Source of the DNA: Nitrospina sp.
GTDB lineage: Bacteria > Nitrospinota > Nitrospinia > Nitrospinales > VA-1
Length of the DNA stretch: 9,335 nt
Assembly (NCBI GenBank): GCA_018647025.1
Contig: JABGTQ010000170.1
Coordinates: 1 to 9,335 of the forward strand
Direction: 5' to 3'
Shown in pieces: positions 1 through 6,778 of this stretch. The first letter of the stretch is position 1. Each line of letters begins with the position of its first letter. Under the pieces are notes generated by a model. That model searched no databases, was not told the DNA's origin, and saw only the letters and a program-made list of their open reading frames with translations. The position numbers were made by a program, and so were the translations under genes.

Positions 1-704
1 AATTTTTCCTTTTGAGATTTCCATTCTTTAATTGGGCCAAGTATTGTATAACCGAAACTGATTACAAATAGAGCAATTTTAGGTATAGTAGCTAAAATGT
101 ATAGCACTAGAACGACCAAAAGAAATCTAGTGAATGAGACTCTTTTGCGAAATTCAAATTTTTTAAAGGCCGGGTATTTAATATTACTAACCATTAGAAA
201 AGCAAGAATATACACTATGGCCACTATAAACCCAGGGTTAACCCTCGATCCAAATAAGTTTTCAAATGCAATTATCGTTGATGCGAGAACGGCAGCAGCG
301 GCAGGAGTTGCTAACCCTATAAAACATTGACCTTGAATATCTGATTTTGTTGCATTGAATCTTGCTAAACGAAGTGCCGCACAAAGTAAATATAGAAATG
401 CGGCCATCCATCCCACGCTTCCAAAAGGCCTTAATACCCAAGCATAACAAAGAAATGCTGGGGCCATACCAAATGATATAACATCTGCTAAAGAATCATA
501 TTGCATTCCAAAAGCGCTGGTAGTTTTGGTCATTCGAGCAATCCTACCATCAAGAATGTCGAATATTATAGCTAATACAATTGCCCAAGCTGCAAGGTAA
601 TATTTTTCGTTAAGAGCTGCAATAAATGAATAGAACCCGCAAAATACGTTCCCCGTTGTAAAGAGGCTAGGCAGAATATGAATACCTTTTCTTGCGTTTA
701 TCAT
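1..704 (-). CDS. pssA: CDP-diacylglycerol--serine O-phosphatidyltransferase, 3' end cut by the window edge
   Basis: This enzyme makes phosphatidylserine from CDP-diacylglycerol and L-serine in the inner membrane, supplying the substrate for the Psd encoded just upstream. The start is the ATG at 704-702, and 234 codons are visible with no stop before base 1. The CDP-alcohol phosphotransferase signature DG-x2-AR-x8-G-x3-D-x3-D is complete at residues 52-74 (D52, G53, A56, R57, G66, D70, D74). A family-typical RLARFN follows at 112-117. Hydrophobic stretches before, between and after these motifs fit a multi-pass membrane enzyme. The 234 visible residues already approach the usual 230-280 of this integral-membrane type, so little is missing. 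The start lies 9 nt after the psd stop with no clear Shine-Dalgarno sequence, which suggests translational coupling. Family assignment is secure; the C-terminus is unknown. Confidence 0.93.
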   Translation of the reverse strand, partial: MINARKGIHILPSLFTTGNVFCGFYSFIAALNEKYYLAAWAIVLAIIFDILDGRIARMTKTTSAFGMQYDSLADVISFGMAPAFLCYAWVLRPFGSVGWMAAFLYLLCAALRLARFNATKSDIQGQCFIGLATPAAAAVLASTIIAFENLFGSRVNPGFIVAIVYILAFLMVSNIKYPAFKKFEFRKRVSFTRFLLVVLVLYILATIPKIALFVISFGYTILGPIKEWKSQKEK

Positions 705-713
705 TAGTTTTCT

Positions 714-1352
714 TTAGCTTGGGTTAAGATAACCAATAATACTACTTCCGCCGCTGACATGATCTCCACAAGCCACCGACAATTTAGTATTTTTAGGAAG
801 AAGAATGTCAACACGTGACCCGAATCTTATTAGACCGTATCTCTGGCCAGATTTATAATGATCTCCTTTTTTAGGCCAGCAAACAATGCGTCGAGCTATA
901 AGCCCGGCAATTTGCTTAACAAGAACATGTGTTTTGCCATTATTAATTAGAATAATGTTCTGCTCGTTGTATATTGATGCTTTTGGATTAAATGCAGCAA
1001 GAAATTTTCCGGGGTTATAACGAATTTCTTCAATGGTTCCGGCAATAGGTACCCTGTTAATATGAACATTGAATACTGAGAGAAATATAGTTATACGTGT
1101 ACACGACTCACCGTTAATAGGTTCTGTCTCTGTTATTATTTCTGTTACTTTTCCATCAGCTGGAGAAACAATTACATTGGGTTCGTTCGGAATGCTACGC
1201 TCTGGGTCTCTAAAAAAAGAAGTTACAAATACAAATCCTAGCCCAAAAATAAGGGCTACCCAATAAAATGAAAACAAAAGCATCAGAAGTGTAATAATTA
1301 GAAGTGGTAGAATGAATATAAAACCTTCTTTTGCTAGAGGTATTTTTATCAT
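714..1352 (-). CDS. psd: Phosphatidylserine decarboxylase, short (archaeal-type) pyruvoyl enzyme
   Basis: It decarboxylates phosphatidylserine to phosphatidylethanolamine at the inner membrane. The 212-residue protein belongs to the short Psd class (about 200-220 residues), not the ~300-residue E. coli class. Two hydrophobic helices at about 12-30 and 31-47 anchor it. The conserved SPADG motif supplies D66, and FNVHINR supplies H97. The self-cleavage site is G201-G202-S203-S204 near the C-terminus. By family knowledge the chain is cut before S203, which becomes the pyruvoyl group, giving a large beta and a very short alpha chain. All expected catalytic residues are present, so it should be active. 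The gene lies 51 bp after ilvC and 9 bp before pssA. The ATG at 1352 has only a weak upstream GGA, so expression may depend on the operon transcript. Confidence 0.95.
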   Translation of the reverse strand: MIKIPLAKEGFIFILPLLIITLLMLLFSFYWVALIFGLGFVFVTSFFRDPERSIPNEPNVIVSPADGKVTEIITETEPINGESCTRITIFLSVFNVHINRVPIAGTIEEIRYNPGKFLAAFNPKASIYNEQNIILINNGKTHVLVKQIAGLIARRIVCWPKKGDHYKSGQRYGLIRFGSRVDILLPKNTKLSVACGDHVSGGSSIIGYLNPS

Positions 1353-1403
1353 AGAGTCCGGTATTTTTTAATTATTTTGTAGAGAAAATTTAGAAAGTGA
1401 TTG

Positions 1404-2405
1404 TTATTTCAGTTTTTTACCTACAAAAGGCATCATTTTTCTCAACTTCTCACCAACAACTTCTATTGGGTGTTCAGAATCCTGCTTTAATCTTGCATTA
1501 AATACTGGACGATTGGCCTGGTTTTCTAAAATAAACTCTCTGGCAAAACCCCCACTTTGAATTTCTGCGAGGATTTTTTTCATCTCATCTCGAGTTGACT
1601 GCGGAATGATTCTACGCCCTCGAGTTACATCTCCATAGGCAGCGGTGGTACTTATAGAATAACGCATATTTCCAATACCGCCTTCATAGATTAAGTCGAC
1701 AATTAATTTTAATTCATGCAGGCACTCAAAGTAAGCTAAATCAGGATTGTACCCTGCCTCCACTAGGGTGTCGAAACCTGCTCGAATAAGCTCAGTAACT
1801 CCACCACATAAAACAGCCTGTTCTCCAAAAAGGTCAGTTTCTGTTTCTTCTCTGAAAGTAGTTTCAAGAACTCCCGCACGTGTGCCACCTATTCCTTTAG
1901 CATAAGCCAAGGCAATTTCTTTTGCTTTTTTGGAAACATCCTGATAAACCGCCATTAAACATGGTACGCCAGCACCCTGTTCGTAAGTTCTTCGAACTAA
2001 ATGTCCGGGTCCCTTTGGAGCTATCATGAAAACATCAACAGACTTTGGAGGGACTACTTGTCCAAAATGAATATTAAACCCATGCCCAAAAGCAATAGCA
2101 TCACCTTTTTTTAGGTGAGGAGCAATTTCACTGTCATACATTGCACGTTGCTTGTCATCGGGGATAAGAATCATTATGATGTTTGAAATTTTTGTAGCTT
2201 CTACTACAGTCATAACTTTTAACCCATCTTTTTTTGCCCTTTCCCAGTAAGCACTCTCCTTGCGTAGTCCCACTACAACCTTAATACCGCTGTCATGTAA
2301 GTTTCTTGCGTGTGCATGTCCCTGACTACCATAACCAATGATTGCAATTGTTTTATTTTTTAATAATTTGATATCTGCTTGGCGATCATAATAAATACTG
2401 GGCAA
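1404..2405 (-). CDS. ilvC: Ketol-acid reductoisomerase (NAD(P)+), class I
   Basis: It isomerises and reduces acetolactate or acetohydroxybutyrate to the dihydroxy acid, the second common step of valine, leucine and isoleucine synthesis, in the cytosol. At 333 residues it is a short class I enzyme. The Rossmann motif [10 protein letters not shown] lies at 24-33. The Mg-binding acidic residues are D191, E195, E227 and E231, with H108 and S252 at the active site. The start is TTG at 2405-2403, giving MPSIYYD, which matches the usual family N-terminus. An AAGGAG Shine-Dalgarno sits 7 nt upstream and supports this start. One oddity is the loop after the second beta strand, which reads GLRKESAYW. 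Most relatives have Gly-Ser-x-Ser-Trp there, so E50 and Y53 replace a glycine and a serine. The gene follows ilvN by 69 bp and is presumably co-transcribed with it. Confidence 0.97.
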   Translation of the reverse strand: MPSIYYDRQADIKLLKNKTIAIIGYGSQGHAHARNLHDSGIKVVVGLRKESAYWERAKKDGLKVMTVVEATKISNIIMILIPDDKQRAMYDSEIAPHLKKGDAIAFGHGFNIHFGQVVPPKSVDVFMIAPKGPGHLVRRTYEQGAGVPCLMAVYQDVSKKAKEIALAYAKGIGGTRAGVLETTFREETETDLFGEQAVLCGGVTELIRAGFDTLVEAGYNPDLAYFECLHELKLIVDLIYEGGIGNMRYSISTTAAYGDVTRGRRIIPQSTRDEMKKILAEIQSGGFAREFILENQANRPVFNARLKQDSEHPIEVVGEKLRKMMPFVGKKLK

Positions 2406-2412
2406 TTGTATT

Positions 2413-2418
2413 CTCCTT
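2413..2418 (-). promoter_or_regulatory. Ribosome binding site of ilvC, fixing a TTG start
   Basis: The minus strand reads AAGGAG here, followed by a 7-nt spacer and then TTG at 2405-2403. This is the best Shine-Dalgarno match on the minus strand of the operon. It explains how the rare TTG start can be used. No in-frame ATG near the expected N-terminus fits the family alignment better. Confidence 0.8.
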
Positions 2419-2474
2419 TTCCTTCGCTTAGTTAATGGGGTGTTTTTTTGTTTAGAAAGTATTTTTAGATATGC

Positions 2475-2963
2475 TCAATTTATTGATTTACTACCCCTAC
2501 TGATTGCTATTCGCCCGGAACGAACAATTTCTTTTATTCCAAGTGGCTTTAGTAGGTCTAGAAATCCTTTTATTTTGCCTTCATCTCCGGTAATTTCAAC
2601 TGTATAATTATCTGGACTCACATCTATTACCTTAGCTCGAAAAATATCTACAATACGTAAAATTTCCTCGCGAACACGTGGCTCCGAATTCATCTTCACT
2701 AGAATGAGCTCTCGGTCAACAAAATGCTCTTCAGTTAAATCGACAACCTTGATGACGTCGATTAGCTTGTTGAGCTGTTTTGTTATTTGTTCAATTTTCT
2801 TGTCGTCTCCTAGTGTAATAATAGTCATTCGTGAAATTCCAGGCTCGTTTGTCTCAGCAACATTTAAGCTTTCGATATTAAAACCTCTTCCACTGAAAAG
2901 CCCTGAAATTCTTGAGAGTACTCCAGATTGATTTACAACGAGTACAGAAATGGTATGTTGCAT
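2475..2963 (-). CDS. ilvN: Acetolactate synthase small (regulatory) subunit
   Basis: This is the regulatory subunit of acetohydroxyacid synthase, which commits pyruvate to branched-chain amino acids. It activates the catalytic subunit IlvB and confers valine feedback inhibition. The 162-residue length is typical. An N-terminal ACT domain covers about 3-77 and the small-subunit C-terminal domain about 84-158. N11, G14 and N29, positions shown in the E. coli IlvH subunit to matter for valine binding, are all conserved at the same numbers, so feedback control is probably intact. It is the first gene of the minus-strand cluster and is followed by ilvC. The catalytic ilvB, normally immediately upstream, is absent; a divergent nth lies 137 bp away. 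The ATG at 2963-2961 has no strong Shine-Dalgarno sequence. The symbol ilvH would be equally valid. Confidence 0.96.
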   Translation of the reverse strand: MQHTISVLVVNQSGVLSRISGLFSGRGFNIESLNVAETNEPGISRMTIITLGDDKKIEQITKQLNKLIDVIKVVDLTEEHFVDRELILVKMNSEPRVREEILRIVDIFRAKVIDVSPDNYTVEITGDEGKIKGFLDLLKPLGIKEIVRSGRIAISRGSKSIN

Positions 2964-3038
2964 AACTACAAGCCGTTAAAGATAAAAATGTTTAGTTTGT
3001 TTAGTTGGTAAATATATCAGAAACACCTTATTTTTACC

Positions 3039-3067
3039 ATTATATTTCTGTCGTACTTTACGTGTAA
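3039..3067 (-). promoter_or_regulatory. Candidate promoter for the ilvN-ilvC-psd-pssA operon
   Basis: On the minus strand a perfect TATAAT -10 element (3044-3039) lies 17 bp downstream of TTACAC (3067-3062), a poor -35 match. Transcription would start near 3031 and leave a leader of roughly 68 nt before ilvN. I see no leader peptide rich in branched-chain codons and no attenuator hairpin in that leader. The -10 element is convincing, but TATAAT-like hexamers are common in such AT-rich DNA. Confidence 0.42.
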
Positions 3068-3100
3068 GTTATTGGATTTTTGTTCTTTGGACTTTAGATA

Positions 3101-3754
3101 ATGAAAACGACAGATCTTCCTTTAGCACTCAAGTTCCTTAGGAAAACGATTAAACTTTGGAGGGTGCCAGTGGTAACTGTAATAAGTTATCATCGTAACC
3201 CTTTCATGGTTCTTGTTAGTTGTCTTCTTAGTTTAAGAACTAGAGATGAAATTACAGAGGCAGCTTCTAAAAGGCTGTTTGCTCTTGCTCATTCTCCGAA
3301 AAAACTATTGCACTTGGACCCTGAAATTGTTGAGGGATTAATTTATCCCGTTTCTTTTTATCGAAAAAAAACCCTTACGTTGTATGAGATTTGTAGATCT
3401 ATCATAGCTGAAAATAAAGGAAAAGTTCCTGATTCATTGGACAAATTACTTAGTTTGAAAGGAGTTGGGCGTAAAACGGCAAACCTCACTTTAGTTCTTG
3501 GTTATAACAAACCCGGAATTTGTGTTGACGTTCACGTGCATCGAATTATGAATCGCTGGGGATACATCCAAACCAAATCACCAGATGAATCAGAGATAGC
3601 ATTAAGGCAGAAGCTTCCAAAACGTTATTGGATGGAAATTAATAATTTACTTGTGAGCTTTGGCCAAAATATATGCAAGCCACAATCACCTTATTGTAGT
3701 AAATGCAAGATTTCAAAGTATTGTGATAAGAATGGAATCACTCGCCATCGTTAA
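3101..3754 (+). CDS. nth: Endonuclease III-type DNA glycosylase/AP lyase
   Basis: This base-excision repair enzyme removes oxidised pyrimidines and nicks the resulting abasic site. The 217-residue protein has the helix-hairpin-helix GVGRKTAN with catalytic lysine K125, and the catalytic aspartate D143 in VDVHVHRI. The four-cysteine iron-sulfur motif C-x6-C-x2-C-x5-C is complete at C192, C199, C202 and C208. The N-terminal motif reads LSLRTRDE where E. coli Nth has LSAQATD. From memory, RTRDE-type sequences occur in a thermophile- and archaea-like Nth branch, so substrate range may differ from the E. coli enzyme. The ATG at 3101 is the first possible start, because an in-frame TAG lies at 3095-3097. 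No Shine-Dalgarno is obvious. The gene is divergent from ilvN and convergent with rph, 25 bp away. Confidence 0.94.
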   Translation: MKTTDLPLALKFLRKTIKLWRVPVVTVISYHRNPFMVLVSCLLSLRTRDEITEAASKRLFALAHSPKKLLHLDPEIVEGLIYPVSFYRKKTLTLYEICRSIIAENKGKVPDSLDKLLSLKGVGRKTANLTLVLGYNKPGICVDVHVHRIMNRWGYIQTKSPDESEIALRQKLPKRYWMEINNLLVSFGQNICKPQSPYCSKCKISKYCDKNGITRHR

Positions 3755-3779
3755 AATAAATGGAATTTTTAAATTAATA

Positions 3780-4502
3780 TTATATACTTCCAACCATTTT
3801 TTTCTGTATAGCAATGAGTTGACTGATCCCTTTATTGGCGAGGGCAAGCATTTTGTTCATTTGTTTGTCTGTGAAGGGTTCACGTTCCGCCGTGCCTTGA
3901 ATTTCTACAAAGCCACCACTTCCAGTTTTTACAATATTTAAGTCCACATCAGCTCCTGAGTCCTCAGAGTAATCTAAATCTAAAAGGTTTTTCCCGTTAA
4001 CAACCCCAACACTTACAGCCGCTACATAATCATGAATGGGGATTGTCTCAATAATTCCATGTTTTTTCAGTTTTTTCATGGCTAGCATTAAGGCGATGAA
4101 TGCTCCTGTAATAGAGGCACATCGGGTTCCACCATCTGCTTGGATTACATCACAGTCAATCCAAACAGTTCTTTCTCCAAGCTTTTCGAGATCTACAATA
4201 CTGCGCAGTGATCGTCCAATGAGTCTTTGGATTTCTTGTGTACGACCAGAAAGTTTTCCTTTGGATGCTTCTCTAGTTGTTCTTGTATTTGTTGATGAAG
4301 GAAGCATTGAGTATTCTGCTGTAACCCAACCTTGTCCTTTGCCTCGAAGAAAGGAAGGAACTTTGTTATCTATGGAAGCTGAACAGAGCACACGGGTTCC
4401 TCCCATTTGGAAAAGAACTGACCCATGGGGATGGATTATGTAGTTTTTAGTGACTTTGATTGCTCTTATTTGATTAAAAGAACGACCATTTGATCTGGGC
4501 AT
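3780..4502 (-). CDS. rph: Ribonuclease PH
   Basis: RNase PH is a phosphate-dependent 3'-to-5' exoribonuclease that trims tRNA 3' ends, acting as a ring-shaped hexamer in the cytosol. The 240-residue length is normal. Family signatures are very well kept: [12 protein letters not shown] at about 48-59, TAEYSMLP at 61-68, and [12 protein letters not shown] around the phosphate-binding R87. QADGGTR at 121-127 contributes T126 and R127, and D181 and D187 are the expected metal-binding acids. The C-terminal [13 protein letters not shown] stretch is also typical. The ATG at 4502-4500 follows a weak GGA. The gene stands alone on the minus strand, tail to tail with nth, with no strong terminator hairpin in the 25 bp between them. 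The rdgB that often follows rph is not here. Confidence 0.97.
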   Translation of the reverse strand: MPRSNGRSFNQIRAIKVTKNYIIHPHGSVLFQMGGTRVLCSASIDNKVPSFLRGKGQGWVTAEYSMLPSSTNTRTTREASKGKLSGRTQEIQRLIGRSLRSIVDLEKLGERTVWIDCDVIQADGGTRCASITGAFIALMLAMKKLKKHGIIETIPIHDYVAAVSVGVVNGKNLLDLDYSEDSGADVDLNIVKTGSGGFVEIQGTAEREPFTDKQMNKMLALANKGISQLIAIQKKMVGSI

Positions 4503-4515
4503 TTATTTTTTCCAG

Positions 4516-4604
4516 TTTTAAATAGGTTTATGTTCAAGGATCTAGAGATTCTTATCTTTATTTTTTAAATAGGTAATTAATTTTCTAAAAATATCAGGTT
4601 ACCT
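4516..4604. repeat. Repeated TTTTAAATAGGT and AGGTTACCT palindrome upstream of rph
   Basis: The 12-mer TTTTAAATAGGT occurs exactly at 4516-4527 and again at 4563-4574. A third AGGT begins the 9-bp palindrome AGGTTACCT at 4596-4604. The last lies inside the spacer of the candidate rph promoter, and the other two lie between that promoter and the rph start. The arrangement could be an operator for a regulator of rph or of the divergent bactofilin gene. AT-rich composition makes part of the match cheap, so this is tentative. Confidence 0.3.
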
Positions 4605-4616
4605 AAAAACATTCAA
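4588..4616 (-). promoter_or_regulatory. Candidate promoter for rph
   Basis: The minus strand reads TTGAAT (4616-4611), a 17-bp spacer, then TATTTT (4593-4588). A TGA immediately before the -10 resembles an extended -10 element. Transcription would start near 4581, leaving a leader of about 78 nt. The spacer contains the palindrome AGGTTACCT. The match is moderate and unproven in such AT-rich sequence. Confidence 0.35.
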
Positions 4617-4720
4617 CAATATATTGAGATTATATTTTTAGAATCACTTAATTAAAAACTTCTTTTATATCAAACTCTTAAGCCTTGTATGTAACGAAAA
4701 TATTTGATAAATTACTATTA

Positions 4721-4727
4721 AAAGGAG
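4721..4727 (+). promoter_or_regulatory. Ribosome binding site of the bactofilin-TPR gene
   Basis: AAAGGAG lies 5 nt before the ATG at 4733 and is one of the two clear Shine-Dalgarno sequences in the window. It supports a start with almost no N-terminal tail before the bactofilin fold. Confidence 0.8.
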
Positions 4728-4732
4728 CTTGA

Positions 4733-6778
4733 ATGGATTCATATTTTGAAAAAGGCATAGTTTTAAAGGGAACGCTTTGGATAAAAGGCCAAGTTCATTT
4801 TGGAGCCTCGATTACGGGGGACATCCATTCTAGTGATCATCTTATTGTATCTAATACGGGTTCGGTGAAGGGGACAATTTATTCGTATGATGTCTCTAAT
4901 TCAGGAATTATTGAAGGGAATGTGTTTTCACAAAATAAAACTATCTTGGCTCAGGGTGGTCGTCTAGCTGGTGATATCACGACATACCAATTGATTATTG
5001 ATGAGGGATCTGATTTTGGCGGACGTTGCAAGATGATTGATGCTCCAGTTGACCAAAAGGGCACAGATAGCGAGGTTAATGATGAGAAACGTTCTAATAA
5101 AAATAGTCTCTTGAAGCAGAAAGGAAAGAGAGTACCAGCAGCTAATATTATCTCAACAGTGAAGTCTAGAATACCTCAGTTGACACTCTTTAGTGGGTTA
5201 CCTAAAATATCTACAGTTTTTTTGATAGGTTTTCTGATGATAGGTGCTTTTTTATTCATCAATCTCGGCCATCTTGAAATAAATAAAACGAAAAAAAAAA
5301 TAGACGTTGGATATGCTTTTCTTGACGATGGGAGTTATGAGGAAGCTGAGCGTATATTTAAGGATATTTTAAAAATTAACAAAGACTTTCCCAGAGTTTA
5401 TGCAGGACTAGGTCAGGTTTTTTTTCAAAGAAAACTTTACCAAGAGGCGATTACTCAATTTAAACATTCGGTAGATTTGATGCCATCGAATGGAGAATAT
5501 AAATTAAGTTTGGCGAAAACATACCAATCTCTGGGCCAATTGAAAGCTGCTGAAAAATATTTTCAGTTGACGATTGATCAGGAACCCGCTATGGCTAATG
5601 CTCTTTATCAATATGGCTTATTCATGGAAGAAAAGGGTGATATTGAGAATGCCCTTATCCATTACCGCAAAGCTCTTAAAATCGATAAAAATTTATACAA
5701 GGCTCACGAATCATTAGGTAAAATTTTAGAGACAACTGGGGATTTAGATGGTGCCATTGCTGAATACTCATTGGCTCTAAAGTCTGATAAAAAAAATTAT
5801 TCTCTTCATTTAACTCTAGGTAGCATGCTTTTAAATTCAAACGATCCATCTAAAGCAAACTTTTACTTTAAGAGAGCCTTAAGTCTAATCCCACGCGATT
5901 TTAAAGCACACGTTAAGGTTGCTGGCATGCTAATGGGAAAGGGGATGATAGATGAATCCCTTACTTTATACGAGACAGCCTCTTCTATTGATCCACAGAA
6001 CTCTAAAGTTTATTCTGAAATGGGAAAAGCCTATCTAGAAAAACAAGATATGGGTGCTGCTTTAAAATTCTTTAAAAAATCAGTAAAACTACAACCGGAG
6101 AATGCCGAAAACCAATATCAATTTGGAAAATTGTTGTTGCAAGCTAAGGAATTTAACAATGCCCGTCAAGCCCTAGAAAAAGCACTTTCTTTGCGCGATA
6201 ACCACCCTCCAACTTATTATGAGCTTGGTCTTGCATTACTAGAAGAGTCTAACGCGAAAGATGCCGAAGTAGTTTTTCGCAAAGCTGTTGCTGGTGACTC
6301 TAAAAATATTTTTTATTCGCTAGCCCTTGCAGAAAGTCAGATAATAAACAAAAAATATAATGCTGCGCTTGATAGGCTTCTTAAGTTATCAATAACTAAT
6401 CCGAAACATACTCAATTGCAGTTTTCTTTATGTAATGTCTATAGCAAAAAAAAATTCTATACTTACGCTATAAAACATTGTGAGTTGGCTAATAATTTAA
6501 ATGTTAATCAAGATGTTAATATCATGAACCGGCTGGCTTGGCTTTATGCAAAAAAAAGATTAAATCTTGACCGAGGAATTCATTTAATGCAGATTGTTAA
6601 TAAAGCTGAACCAAATAATGCTAAATATATTGATACTATGTCGGAGTTGTTATACGCCAAAGGGAATATAGTGGAAGCAGTAAAGACTATTCGTGAGGCC
6701 ATTAGCCTTGACCCGAAGAATTCTTATTACAAGCAGCAAATTTGGAAGTTTAAGAATATTCCTCACAATCAGAATTAA
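4733..6778 (+). CDS. Bactofilin domain fused through a membrane helix to about 14 TPR repeats
   Basis: This is a predicted membrane-spanning scaffold of 681 residues. Residues 1-102 form a complete bactofilin (polymer-forming cytoskeletal) domain: a hydrophobic/glycine-periodic right-handed beta-helix ending in the family-typical GRLAGDITTYQLIIDEGS and FGGRCKM. Residues 103-158 are a hydrophilic linker with nine Lys/Arg in 119-146. One hydrophobic helix lies at about 160-179. From about 187 to 664, TPR repeats run in an almost unbroken 34-residue register: helix-B ends at P251, P285, P387, P421, P455, P557 and P661, with one two-residue slip near 600-627. The strongly basic side preceding the helix suggests bactofilin inside and TPRs in the periplasm. 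Bactofilins self-assemble without nucleotide and position envelope machinery; TPRs bind proteins. A role as a cytoskeleton-to-periplasm connector is inference. The domains are sure; the function is unknown. Confidence 0.93.
   Translation: MDSYFEKGIVLKGTLWIKGQVHFGASITGDIHSSDHLIVSNTGSVKGTIYSYDVSNSGIIEGNVFSQNKTILAQGGRLAGDITTYQLIIDEGSDFGGRCKMIDAPVDQKGTDSEVNDEKRSNKNSLLKQKGKRVPAANIISTVKSRIPQLTLFSGLPKISTVFLIGFLMIGAFLFINLGHLEINKTKKKIDVGYAFLDDGSYEEAERIFKDILKINKDFPRVYAGLGQVFFQRKLYQEAITQFKHSVDLMPSNGEYKLSLAKTYQSLGQLKAAEKYFQLTIDQEPAMANALYQYGLFMEEKGDIENALIHYRKALKIDKNLYKAHESLGKILETTGDLDGAIAEYSLALKSDKKNYSLHLTLGSMLLNSNDPSKANFYFKRALSLIPRDFKAHVKVAGMLMGKGMIDESLTLYETASSIDPQNSKVYSEMGKAYLEKQDMGAALKFFKKSVKLQPENAENQYQFGKLLLQAKEFNNARQALEKALSLRDNHPPTYYELGLALLEESNAKDAEVVFRKAVAGDSKNIFYSLALAESQIINKKYNAALDRLLKLSITNPKHTQLQFSLCNVYSKKKFYTYAIKHCELANNLNVNQDVNIMNRLAWLYAKKRLNLDRGIHLMQIVNKAEPNNAKYIDTMSELLYAKGNIVEAVKTIREAISLDPKNSYYKQQIWKFKNIPHNQN
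5291..5300 (+). other. Ten-A homopolymer between the membrane helix and the TPR region
   Basis: The run encodes K187-K189 and the first base of I190 in the bactofilin-TPR gene. The next three bases (5301-5303) are TAG. Loss of one A, or a +1 ribosomal slip, therefore stops translation after K189 and leaves the bactofilin domain plus its membrane anchor. Gain of one A, or a -1 slip, ends after about eight further codons. Whether slippage occurs is unknown. The same gene also contains runs of nine and eight A. Confidence 0.6.

Noticed and set aside
97..330. A 77-codon plus-strand open frame near the left end.
   Set aside because: It lies entirely antisense to pssA, whose minus-strand reading gives a complete CDP-alcohol phosphotransferase signature.
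1240..2440. Checked ilvC and psd for frameshift or loss of catalytic residues as a sign of decay.
   Set aside because: Both frames are intact, of normal length and keep all expected catalytic residues, so there is no pseudogene here.
3073..3100. TTGGAT and TAGATA with 16-bp spacing as an nth promoter.
   Set aside because: The implied transcription start would fall inside the nth coding region, after its only credible ATG.
3660..3941. A 93-codon plus-strand open frame spanning the nth/rph junction.
   Set aside because: It overlaps the end of nth out of frame and then runs antisense to rph; no start signal or motif supports it.
4036..4443. A 135-codon plus-strand open frame.
   Set aside because: It is the antisense shadow of the highly conserved rph coding sequence and matches no family I know.
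4685..4713. TTGTAT and TAAATT with 17-bp spacing as the bactofilin-TPR promoter.
   Set aside because: Both elements are weak, and the implied start would overlap the Shine-Dalgarno region; other AT-rich matches nearby are equally good.
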